The position numbers were made by a program, and so were the translations under genes. Shown here one piece after another: positions 31,701 through 41,625 of a stretch of DNA of 47,474 nt; the first letter of the stretch is position 1, and each line of letters opens with the position of its first letter. A model generated the notes under the pieces. The model was not told where the DNA came from. It saw only the letters and a list, made by a program, of their open reading frames with translations, and did not search any database. Source of the DNA: Planoprotostelium fungivorum (taxonomy: Eukaryota > Evosea > Variosea > Cavosteliida > Cavosteliaceae); the NCBI GenBank assembly GCA_003024175.1, contig MDYQ01000275.1:1-47474 (forward strand), in the 5' to 3' direction.

Positions 31701-34700
31701 TGGAAAATTCGAGGAAACTTCCTCCCCTATTCCCCAGCCAAAGAGTGAGTGTACTTGACCGACGTATTGTTGATCTATTTTTAGGCGCACCCGTTGCAGT
31801 TGTCGCAGCACCGAGTAATAATAGCGTCTCCCTCTTCTCTCTCGACGAGGCTGGAGTCCACCAGGCTACGTTAACCAAATTGGGATACCAAAACGAGGTG
31901 ATTCATCCTCCTCTACCTATCCATCTACAACGACTCCAATGCTGAAATTGCATCCAGTTTTCACCCTTCAAGAGTGAGTCCCTGGGACATTCGTTCCTCC
32001 AATCTCTTCGCGATGCCCTCGAAGAAAATCGACCGAAGATTTCGGCGGCCTACAACGATGTAGATGACCGAAAGAAGGGTGATATTCAACTGACCATCAT
32101 CTCTTCGAAATTCGCCGAGGCCCTCGGCGTCCCGAAAGACGGCGCGGTGAGTCCGTTCGAAATTCAAACTTCCCGCCCATTTTTAATTAGAATCCCACCA
32201 TTCTACAACCGACCAGTACACCATCCTCGACTGTCTACATTCCTTCGTCTTCAACTTCACCACCGACGAAGCCAGTGACGCTCCACCCCGTAGACAAGAC
32301 CAGCTCTACTACCACTCAACCTCCATCTACAATTGCACCTCCGATGCCATCTACAACGAAGGTTCAGACGGAAGAGTCCACACTTCCGAGCGGTGAGTGG
32401 CGGGTTGTAGATGAGATATCTGAAGGAGGATAGTGCCTGAAGTGCAGGAGAATAAGATGATTCCGTCTGCAACGACGTCCAATACCGATTTAGATTTCGA
32501 CATGTTCGGTGGATTCGGCTCTAACGTCACTTCACCCTCTGCTACCAGAAAGGAGTTAGATTTCGGAGGTAATTCATCGATCTACAACGATGACGTCATA
32601 TTACGTAAATTGACATCATCACAGGTTTCCTGGATACTCAATCACCCGATTTACCGAGGAATAACCCTCCCGCCATTTCCACGGATTTCGACTTCAATGC
32701 CGACTTCTCTTCTTCTTTCGCGCCAAAATCGGAGGAAAAAGTCGAGGAAAGTTCCAAGTCACCCAGTGGTGGAGGTGAAGCGTTCGTTGTAGATGGAAGA
32801 TTTACGGAAATTCAGAGGAATTTTCTGGGCTGTTTGGTGGTGGTGGTCTCTTCGGGTCGTCGTCACCTTCTATGTCTCCACAGATGTCAGCTGATTTCGG
32901 TAGCGCATTTGGATCATCTACAACGAGCCAATCTGGCTTCGGAGACTTCGGATCATTTGGAAAGAGTACCGAGACGTCGATGGACTCGAAATTTCCGGGA
33001 ACTTTCGAGAAGAGTACAGCAGAATCGAAATCTTCCTTTGGTGATTTTGGTTCTTTCTCTACAACCAGCCAGGTGGGATCTTCCACAAGATTTCCGATGG
33101 ATTATTTATACATACAGAACAATGATTTCTCTTTTGGTGAGAGCGGTAGCTCGTCTGCAAGTTTCGGAGAATTCTCATCCCTCAGCAATACCGGTGAGAA
33201 GAAGACAGGTGAGATTTATAGTCGATCTACAACGTTGTAATGGACGAAAAGATTCTTGGGATTTCGGATCTTTCGGAGAGAAATCGAAAGAGTCACCCGC
33301 CGTCTCTTCAGGTGACATCCATCTACAACGTTGTAGACGCTCACTTTCATCAGATGATTTCGGAGGTTTCGGTTCCATCCAGCCCACGTCTTCTTCGATG
33401 AGTGGTGATCCATTTTATTCTATTTTATTTCTCATCCTCCACAGATTTCGATCTGGGAGGATTCTCAACCAGCCCAAAGTCCCTCAGCACGAGCACACCT
33501 TCCGCTGGTAAAGATAATTTCAGTTTCCTATCTACAACGAGCCACAAGACACCGCTGAACAACAGCACCCCCGCCGCCAATTCCTCCTCACTCGGAGGCT
33601 TCGGAGAATTTGGAGAATTCGATGGTACTACAACGAGCCAGATGAAATCTTCCACCTCGGGTGAGTGTGAATGTGTACATCGATCGAATTCGAATATTCA
33701 TCATTTACATGAATGGACTAAAAACATCGCAGATTTCGGAGATTTTGGAAAATTGTCTTCACCTGTTACCAGCCCTAGCGCCACCACATCGGGTGACGTC
33801 AAATCGATCTACAATCGTGTAGACGGCTTACTTGAATCAGATTTTGGAGACTTTTCTTTCGCTCAGCCGAGTGGTATCACCTCTTCTGGTGAGTGTTCTA
33901 TAGTTGGTGAATCGAATTGTGAACGTGAACAGGAGATTTCGGCGGATTTTCATCCTTCTCCACCGGAACCACCGCTCCTGCAGGTATTCATCGATTCATG
34001 AATGAAACACTCACGCGATACAGCCTCCGATGGCTTTGGAGATTTCGGTGGATTTTCATCTCAGGATACGAAGAAGGATGAAGGTAAGAAGAAACCATCA
34101 CCTTTCGGGTTTTCTGAGAAATTTCAGTTCATGGTAAGAGCCTCGCAGACTCTTCCAACGAGGATTTCGGTTTCGGTGCACCCATTCAGTCCAATCTACA
34201 ATCCGCCACTTCTTTCAGTGACTTCTCGACCCCCACTCCCGTATCTCCATCTACAACCAGCCAGAGCCCCGCCGAGGAAGAGGGTGGAATGTTCTTCCTC
34301 AAGCCCCAAGTTGTCGACCGAAATTTCGACGACTTCTCAGAATTTTCCTGGAAAAATGGTTCGGACAACAAGGCGACGGACGAAGAGAAATCGGATGCGG
34401 AAATTCCAGGTTACGTACCCGTCATCTCTTCCCACACGTCAGAGCCTGATCTACACAAGTCGAACGACTTCTTAGCTCGTACTGGCCTGCAAGTGAGATC
34501 GCCTCGTTGTAGATGGTGTATGTTCACCACTTGTACAGGTGGTCAGCTCGTCTTCGGCGCCTTCGATGGAGTTGGAGCACAACAAATTGGGACAGAAGGA
34601 AGAATTCGGGTGGGGAGAACAGATGTCTTCTCCTCTCGTCGATAGAGAAGACGAATTTTCTTTCAAAGGTGAAAAAAACATCGATATGCATGTGAAGAGA

Positions 34701-37591
34701 AGAGAGATTCATATTCCATCCCTTTTACGTTGAAAAGAAAGAGAGAATCTTTTTGAATGTGAGTGAGAAGATTGACCGTTGTAGATGGATCGGATGATTT
34801 CGGAAGTTTCGACGAGAAACCGTCGACCGAATTCGCCTTCGGAGGAAATTTCAACGAAACTTTGCAGAATCCTTCCAATGATTTCGGCTTCACCACCCCC
34901 ACACCCCCACCCTCTGTACAACCTGCAATTACCTCCGCGGAAGATTCGAACGAAAATTCCGATGGATTTGGAGGTGGTCTCATGTTCTTGAAGCCACAAG
35001 AACCAAGTGGAGATGACTACTTGTCTTCTCTACCCACTCTGACTCAGAAGCCCGTCTACAACCAGCCAGTCACCGTGGCTACCACCGCGGCTCCTCCCAA
35101 GAAGGAAGAGCCGGTCAGCGAAGATCGTGAGGATTCATCTACAACGTTGTAGATCACAATATTGACGAAAACAGCCGATGGATTTAGCTTCAAGGTGGAG
35201 AGAACTTCCTTGGACTTTTCGAACCTAGTGTCCCCTACCACGTAAGATGAAATTTCATCCAATTTTCTTACGGGAGGGTAACGGTTGACAGTACCTCCCC
35301 TGCGGCACCCCCGAAGCCCGTAGAAGCCAGGCAGAATTCCTTCGCTTCGTTCGGTGATTTTTCGGCACCCAAAACTACAACGAGCCAACCCGTCGTCAAG
35401 TCGAACGTGAGTGAAATTTCCGTGAATGTTTCTGAGAAATGGATAGGATTTCGAGTTTGGAGAATTCACGAACGAGAGCTCTGAAGATTTTGGAGATTTT
35501 GATTCCTTCCAATCTGCATCCAGTGGTTTCGGTGCATCTACAACGAGCTTCGCCGGATTCTCCACACCCACACCATCTACAACGAGCCAATTTACTTCGT
35601 TTGGTTTCGATCAGGCCCCTGCACCGAAGGTGGCTCCATCTACAACGAGCCAAACTGTAAAGAAGGACGACTTTTCGTTTTCATCCAAACCCACGGAGGA
35701 TGATTTCGGTTTCTCCGGTTTCTCATCCTCTTTCGGAGCATCTACAACGAGCCAAACCTTCTCGTCCTCCAGCTCATCCCTCCCCACGGTCAAGACGGGA
35801 TTCTTACCATCTACAACGAGCCAGAACCAGAGTCAGAGCTTCTCTGATTTTGGAGCATCTACAATGAACCAGGCCTTCTCGGCTTCCAGCTCGTCACTAC
35901 CGACGGTAAAATCGGGATTCGGGGTCGGAGGATCTACAACCAGCCAGACGAGTGCACCCACCCCACAGTCGAACGAGTTCGGATTCTCCGGTTTCTCTTC
36001 GTCTACAACGAGCCAACCGAGTGTGTCTGCCCATGACAACTTCAGCTTCTCCACCAAGGCGGATGATTTTGGATTCTCCGGCTTTTCATCATCTACAACG
36101 AGCCAGCCCACTGCTCCCCTAGCCACTGCTAACGACTTTGGATTCTCTGGTTTCACTTCGTCTACAACCAGCCAACCCCCCGCTTCCACATACAGTATAA
36201 ATGACTTTGGTTTCGGTTCCGCACCGAGCGGGAACGATTTCAGTTTTGGCGGGAACGTACCTCCCTCTCACCCGGGACCATCTACAACGATGACACCACC
36301 ATTCGGTCACACTACACCGAGCCAAGTCCATCCAAACGGTGATTCATTGCACCTTCATTACCCTCCTGACCCCTCCACAGAGGTACCCACTCCATCTACA
36401 ACGAGCCAACCCGCAGAGGAAGGAGGAATGCTGTACCTGAAGCCTCAGGAGCCGACCGGTGACAGTTTCTTAGATTCACTACCCTCCCTCGTCTCCAATG
36501 TGCAACCTGTCACACCTGTCAAACAGGCACCACCACCTGTCAAAGTCACACAGCCACCCCAGCAGCCGGCTCGATCTGTCGCCGATGCTTTTGCAGGTGA
36601 GAAACTTCGGGGAGAAGAGAGAGAAAATTGATGGTTACGTACAGGTATAGCGGGTATTAGTAAGCCCAACAAGGTAGAAGAGAAACCGAGCGCACCCAAG
36701 GCGTCCTTAGGTATGCTGATGCAACCGGCACAAAACACCGCGCCGGCACAAACATTCGCGCCCACCGCCCCTTCCACGGCCTTCTCTTTCAGTACATCAG
36801 CGGACGAGTTCTCTTCCTTCCAATCGTCAGATAACAACGATGATTTCGGCTCCTTCGAAGACTTCCAATCGGCCAACAACGATTTCGCTGCGGCACCCGG
36901 CTTTGGTGTTCCCGCCAACCCCACTCCCGCCTACAATGTTCCCGCCAACTCCACTCCCGCCTACGGTGTTCCCGCCAACCCCACCTCCGTCTACAACGCT
37001 CCCCTATCGGCCCCCGCCTATGGTGTTTCAGCTAATTCAAACTCCGGCTTTGGAGCCCCACCCAATTCCAATTCTGCCTACGGTGTTCCCCCCAACTCTT
37101 TCGCCTCAGCCCCCTTCCAGGGCCAGACGTACCCCAACAGCAGCGTAACTCCGCAGAGCTCAACGACCTACCCCGGTGTTGCCGCTGGATACGTACCGTA
37201 CAGTACTCCTCAGAACATCAATGCGTACCCCTCTCAATCAGCTTACGTACAGCCCACTGGATATACTCAACAAGCTCATCCTTCGGTTCAGGCACATCAG
37301 CAAGCCTATCCATCGGCTCAGCCTCAGGGACAAGGATATCCACAACACCCCGCAGGATACGTACCCTACGCTCAACAGGGTCATTTCCCGCCGACGATTC
37401 CTTACGGACAACCATCGCAGGCGTACCCGGGCGTACAGCAGCAGCCTCACCTTTCCTTTGGAGGACAACAGCAAGGCTATGGACAAGCCTACGGCCAAGC
37501 TTACGGCCAGCAACCTAATCTCGGCTTCCCTCAGTCACAGCAACAGCAACAACCACCCAACAATCAACCCAGGTTCGATCTAAAATGGTAG
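28768..37591 (+). CDS. Giant low-complexity protein with DFGxF and STTSQ repeats (AP/GGA-ear-ligand-like)
   Basis: One gene with probably 30 or more exons, starting MATPGDT and ending QQQPPNNQPRFDLKW; I estimate 2,300-2,500 residues. The longest exon runs to 31747. Acidic DFGxF / DFGxFDEEDFG motifs recur throughout (GGFGSFEDADFSF, KDDFGNFDEEDFG, DFGGFGGFEE, EDDFGKFEE, NDFGFSGF). They resemble the [DE]FGx(F/W) ligands of gamma-adaptin and GGA ear domains found in aftiphilin, gamma-synergin and epsinR. Between them lie PSTTSQ units. One more ordered segment (SFLQSLRDALEENRPKIS, GDIQLTIISSKFAEALG; 31975-32140) may be a small domain. The C terminus is NP/YG/Q-rich. No ENTH or kinase domain is seen. 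It is probably a disordered adaptor in clathrin-vesicle traffic; nucleoporin-like FG protein is the alternative. Many introns hold the dispersed element. Confidence 0.7.
29712..36410 (+). repeat. Coding copies of the ATCTACAACG element giving STTSQ repeats
   Basis: By eye, about 17 copies of S-T-(T/I)-x-x fall in the exon ending at 31747 (8 exact STTSQ), at least 9 exact STTSQ fall between 35630 and 36631, and others lie between. At DNA level the unit is CCATCTACAACGAGCCA with small changes, far more uniform than the code requires: the Ser codon is almost always TCT and the Thr codons ACA then AC(G/C/A). Reverse-orientation copies in the exons read VVD or VVE (30657, 31020). Two exonic sites carry both arms (32050, 33805) and are read in other frames as YNDVDD and IYNRVDG. 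Confidence 0.75.
33312..33353 (+). repeat. Intron of the giant gene containing the full palindrome
   Basis: A 42-bp intron (GTGAC...CATCAG) contains ATCTACAACGTTGTAGAC at 33321-33338. Exons on both sides join as AVSS to DDFGGFGSI. Similar palindromes lie in introns at 33225-33239 and 35137-35154 (the latter a perfect 18-mer). Confidence 0.8.
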
Positions 37592-37615
37592 AGAATAGAC
37601 GACAAAGACACTCTT

Positions 37616-38092
37616 TCATTTCGTCTCTTCTGTCCTTCGCTTCAGTTCTTCATTCATCCTGATGAACCCTCCTCTCGTCTGCTGCATGAGGTTCTTATAC
37701 CACTGCCCTCCCGAGATCCTCCCCAGCCACACGATGAGCCCGGAAAAGTCTTCACCGTGCACGAGAGTGCAGCCACCTTCTTTCGATTCTACGATGGTGA
37801 AGTGATGTCGTCCATCGAACAAGCCGCCCCACAACAGTTTGCCCAGCCACTCGAATCGTCGGTCCTTTTGAAAGGCGGTGACGGTGGGGCGAAAGGTCAT
37901 GTTGCTGTCTCCAGACTTTATGATGTTGGTGAGTGTGATGCCGGGAAGGACAGGGGTTGTAGATGGTGTCACGGACAGAAGAAATGGATTCCACAGGGGA
38001 TAAGTCTCGAAGTCGGTGAGAACTGAGAAGACCTTGGCAGGTGGAGCGGTGATGTCGATGGATGTAGAGATGGAGTCGCGCCAGTTAGACAT
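37616..38092 (-). CDS. SRPBCC / START-like lipid-binding-fold protein
   Basis: A single uninterrupted exon of 158 residues, stop only 25 bp from the stop of the giant gene on the opposite strand. ITAPPAKVFSVLTDFETYPL and WNPFLLSV are the standard opening of the polyketide cyclase/SRPBCC fold (helix plus W-N-P). RRFEWLGKLLWGGLFDGRHH, FTIVESKEGGCTLVHGEDFS and the long C-terminal helix (NLMQQTRGGFIRMNEELKRR) complete it. These proteins bind hydrophobic ligands in a deep cavity; the ligand is unknown. The loop VTPSTTPVLPG contains STT encoded by the dispersed element (37960-37972 region), so a copy appears to sit in a tolerant surface loop. Lack of introns is unusual here. Confidence 0.82.
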   Translation of the reverse strand: MSNWRDSISTSIDITAPPAKVFSVLTDFETYPLWNPFLLSVTPSTTPVLPGITLTNIIKSGDSNMTFRPTVTAFQKDRRFEWLGKLLWGGLFDGRHHFTIVESKEGGCTLVHGEDFSGLIVWLGRISGGQWYKNLMQQTRGGFIRMNEELKRRTEETK

Positions 38093-38630
38093 GTTTTAGA
38101 GGTAGTAAGATGAACACGGTAGTTGAATTGTGAAGGAAGAGAAAGCAAGGTGCAAGTGCCGACTCGGGTGCCGAGACTACAACGCGTTCCGATGGAATAT
38201 TTTTTCTACGGATTTCCGTTTTTTGGCGCCGGAACTTTTTCAGGGGTGTCATCATGTGTCTTCACCAATCATCCGCCCATCGTCGTGTCACTTGGCGTGC
38301 TCATTGAACGGATCAGACCCGGATTCATCCCTCTGGACTTCTTAGGTGTCTGTGAATGCGATGTGTTCACAACATGGACTTCAATGAAAACGGTTTTCGG
38401 TGAAGAACCACCGTAGGAGGCTGTATCAAATCAGTCGATGTCTGATACTGTCATCGTTGGTTCTATATAAAATATGGATCACTGACATCAACAGCTAATC
38501 ATCCTGGTGATCGAGCCTTTCCCTGAAACATGAGATGAAATCAAGTGTCCTTCTCTCCCTTTCGTACGGACCTAAACCTGCATTCCATTCAACTCACTTC
38601 TACTCGAACAAGAACAACACAAGACGAACA
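38093..38630. promoter_or_regulatory. Divergent promoter region with a TATA-like box
   Basis: It lies between the divergent SRPBCC and thaumatin-like genes. TATATAAAATA at 38464-38474 is a good TATA-like match about 157 bp upstream of the thaumatin-like ATG. Short open readings here (38123-38416) have no recognised domain. A longer reading frame starting upstream (38535) adds a non-signal N terminus and is less likely than ATG 38631. Confidence 0.4.
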
Positions 38631-39509
38631 ATGACTATGAGAAACTTCCTACTCCTTCTCCTCGTGGCTACGATCACTGCTGACGTGTGCACCACCTTCA
38701 ACTGTGGTACCACCTCATCATGCTGCCCCGATCATCTCCTCGGTGCCACATGTTACAACGAGACTCAGTACAGATGCGATGTGGACCATCACAACAACAA
38801 AACTTACCTGTGTGCTCTCGGAGCTCAATCTTGCAACGGAACGTGCTACGATCCAAACTCTTACAACTGCAGCCAGGGTAATCTCTCCACCTCTATCTAC
38901 CCCTCCGCAGCCTCCACCTCTACCTACCCCTCCGTAGCCTCTACCGTTCAAGAGGTCCCATCCAGTAACGATGTCGAATCAACTCCTACAACCAGCCAAG
39001 TCCCAAACCGTTCCGCTGCCTCCAACTTTGTCACTCCGGCCGCAAATCTGCAGCCCGGACTCAACCTCATCAACAACTGTGGCCACACGATCCAGATCTG
39101 TGGTGCTGGCGGTGGTTATGCCTTCGATCTTCCCCCCCAGGGATCTAGATGTGAGACACTCCGTTATTCTTCGTGGAGACTGACTGGTTGTAGACGTCGG
39201 TAACATTGGCAACCCCGCTTACAACCAATGCGGAAGTGTTCAGATCGAACGTGAGATACTGCGAGGAATGAATTGAAACTGAAGAGTCATCCAGTCAAGT
39301 TCAACGGCTGGAACAATCTCGACTGGTACGATCTGTCTGAAGTAGCCATCAAGTGGTCCAATGACCCCGTGCAGCTCATCCCTCCCTTCAACGCTCCCAC
39401 TCTGGTCTGCACTTATAGAGGTTGCCCCGATGCATACCAGTTCGACTCTGATGACGTCAAGACTCACGCCGTCAGGACCGGTGGTGCCTTCGTAGCCCAG
39501 TTTTGCTGA
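38631..39509 (+). CDS. Secreted thaumatin-like protein with N-terminal Cys-rich module
   Basis: Signal peptide MTMRNFLLLLLVATITADVC, then a Cys-rich region (FNCGTTSSCCPDHLLGATCY, CALGAQSCNGTCYDPNSYNC) like small carbohydrate-binding or EB-type modules, a Ser/Thr/Pro linker with PTTSQ, and a thaumatin-like domain: LNLINNCGHTIQICGAGGG, LKFNGWNNLDWYDLSEVAIK, ending CPDAYQFDSDDVKTHAVRTG then GAFVAQFC. Three exons (38631-39150, 39194-39250, 39295-39509); the first intron ends at gttgtag|acg, the arm of the dispersed element. Thaumatin-like proteins bind or cleave beta-glucans and act against fungi. Together with the GH5 gene it suggests handling of glucan-walled prey or of the cell's own wall. The domain is shorter than plant thaumatins. 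Confidence 0.8.
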
Positions 39510-40798
39510 TGAAGGAGTTTTTCCTAAGGAAGATAAAAGAACGCAATTCATGATTTATCTTTTCGATCACACCATCGCATCGTCTATCAGTATGAGCAGT
39601 CGTTCATCCTCGTGTGGATATGAGACCGTGGGAAGTAGACCTTGGAGTCTAAGTATCACAATTGTGTTCTTGATTACTAACGTACACGTTACCCTTTATG
39701 ATGTGACTTCATCTCTTGCAGTGTCAACACCACCTTGAAGTTCAACATCACCGTGAGATGCCTCTCACTACTGTCTCCTCATCGATTCGAGGCATTTGAG
39801 ATCAGCTCAGACATCCCCGTCACCGTGAGTACAGGTACATGTAACAGTCCAATGATCATTCTACAAAAAGATTCATGGCCCTTTCGTACGATGGGTCGAC
39901 AGTCGATCGAGGAACACCAGGAGCGCATTATTGACCCTCCGCGGATCTCACGCTGACCGCTCCGATGGTACAATCGTATCATTAATCCTAATAAATGGCT
40001 GATTTGATTTGTTTCAAATCTTGTACAACCCTTGTTCTTAGGACGTTCTGCGAAATGCCTGCGGCGATGGCGAAAAGCAGTTGTTTTGGCCGAGAGCCCG
40101 CAGATTTGCTCTCACTCGGCAATATAAATCGACACAACTTGATCGCTTGGATTCGTCTCTAAGAGGTCGCAGCGTCAATCTATCATTTACGTCAATGTAC
40201 GACGTCACCTGAAGTCACCTGAACGATTGCTATTCGCCGGAAAGAGTGTTCGCCTTTTTGGTTTGAAGATGTACACAGAATAATAGCCTCCACGTAGAGA
40301 AGAGTCAGGCCTACGAAGAGTACACAGGACGAGAGAAAACATAATATTGTCTTACTTCTTGGTTCTGTCAACTTTGCGCATCATCGTAGATACCTTCGTC
40401 GTACTCCGAGATGATCACCGGTTGATCTACCTCATACCCACGTCAGCCACCTTGGAGGAGATGATCGGAACAGAGATGGCGTTACTCCGTCTAGAACTGA
40501 GAACGGGAGGATCTTCCTTGACGTTAGAGGACAAGATTGACGGAGATGGAAGAGTGACGACGATAGATGCCTGTTTCAGACCAGGTGGTTCATCATGTGA
40601 GCCGATGGATAGTCACGCTGACAGAAGGTCATGCAGAAGACGTGAGGAACGCGATTTCAACGAAGACAGGGGCAGAGATAAAGGCAAGGATAAGAGGATA
40701 GCAGTCAAATTAACGTCAACAGCTTACGATCGAGAGTGGATACGCAGTGTAGTGGGCGGAATCTATTTAGATTCAAGAGAAGACAATCGCAATTGAAT
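39510..40798. other. Stretch without a confident gene
   Basis: A possible small plus-strand gene at about 39590-39860 (VNTTLKFNIT, EISSDIPVTVS after a gcag acceptor) has no recognised relative. A plus-strand reading of 149 codons at 40347-40796 (RDKGKDKRIAVKLTSTAYDR, WIRSVVGGIYLDS) has no ATG at its start and ends 3 bp from the Mog1 stop on the other strand; it may be chance. A ggcaatataaatcg sequence near 40119 is TATA-like. Confidence 0.35.
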
Positions 40799-41484
40799 TT
40801 ATCCAAACAGAGACAAGCTCTTCATGTTAAATGTTTTGAGCATGTGTTGAAAGATGAGCATGCTAGGCGAGGCCGTCTGTGGGGCGTTGGGTGCGCTGCT
40901 GCTCTCTGGATGGATGACTTGAGGGTCGTTCAGCGTGATGACAATGTCCGTTGTCTGTTCTCTCAACCGAATGATGCACATGTACACGTCGACGATGTTT
41001 CTGGCGCTCTCTTTGTATTTGCTGATGGCTTGTCTCCCCACGATCATGGTCTTATATACTCCTCTGTATGGTGACTCAGCTAACATGATGAGATGATATC
41101 AGCATGACTTACGGCATGTGAGGCATGTCATTATCGGTTAAGACATTCACTGACAAGACTTGCGAATGATTCTGGGCATCGTTCGCCTCCGCGAGATCCT
41201 GAAAGTAGAATTGTGCTGCGTCACGATCGGCAACCTACAACAGAATTAAGATATGTACATAGACATCCTGTGTGGAATTTACCTCTTCGGTCAACGTCAG
41301 CAACTCGAAGATGATGGACTTGTCTCCCTCTATAGATAAGAAGACTTCTTGTGTGTCAGGTACGTCTCTGACATTCCTGAGAACACATCAATCCCACGAT
41401 CTAGCGCATCACTCACGCTGCATTTCCGTAGTTAGAAGGAACCTCGACTTCGATCGATCCATCCCAGAGAGGTGTGTTCTGCAT
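40799..41484 (-). CDS. MOG1: Ran guanine-nucleotide release factor, Mog1/RANGRF family
   Basis: Exons join to MQNTPLWDGSIEVEVPSNYG, NVRDVPDTQEVFLSIEGDKS, IIFELLTLTEE, VADRDAAQFYFQDLAEAND, ESPYRGVYKTMIVGRQAISK and VYMCIIRLREQTTDIVITLN. The sequence VPD.QEVF.......SII.ELLE...V.D..AA..+F.+LA..N and the closing R+....TDI+IT+N are the Mog1 signature. The protein binds the nuclear GTPase Ran and promotes nucleotide release, acting in nuclear transport. The length (about 195 residues) fits the family. The intron near 41228-41275 ends in attctgttgtag, using the dispersed GTTGTAG arm as acceptor. A Ser/Ala/Pro-rich insert (HPESSSAPNAPQTASPS) sits near the C terminus. Confidence 0.85.
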
Positions 41485-41595
41485 TTGTGTTTGTGTTTTT
41501 GAAAGTGATGAGTTCTAATCGTTCAGTGTCGTGTGCCAGGCTTTCGCTCGGAACAGTTCTGGAATGTGCCATCTACAACGCGTTCGGGTACCACC

Positions 41596-41624
41596 ACACA
41601 TCACATCGCATCACATCACATCAC
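41596..41624 (+). repeat. CACAT/CATCA simple repeat in DDX51 leader
   Basis: Short runs of cacatcacatcgcatcacatcacatcacc lie just before the helicase ATG at 41626. A copy of the ATCTACAACG element (about 41570-41582) lies immediately upstream, probably in the 5' untranslated region. Confidence 0.6.
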
Positions 41625-41625
41625 C

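Noticed and set aside
36990-37010. Element-like GTCTACAACG in the giant gene C terminus
   Set aside because: It encodes VYNAP within an AYNVP/AYGVP tandem peptide repeat that explains the sequence by itself.
40347-40796. 149-codon plus-strand reading as a confident gene
   Set aside because: No ATG at its start, no domain, and it abuts the Mog1 stop; kept only as a possibility in the intergenic entry.
41533-41625. In-frame upstream extension of the DDX51 reading frame (including PSTTR)
   Set aside because: It begins at a GTG and runs through a simple CACAT repeat; the ATG at 41626 gives a normal N terminus. The STT here is more likely leader sequence.
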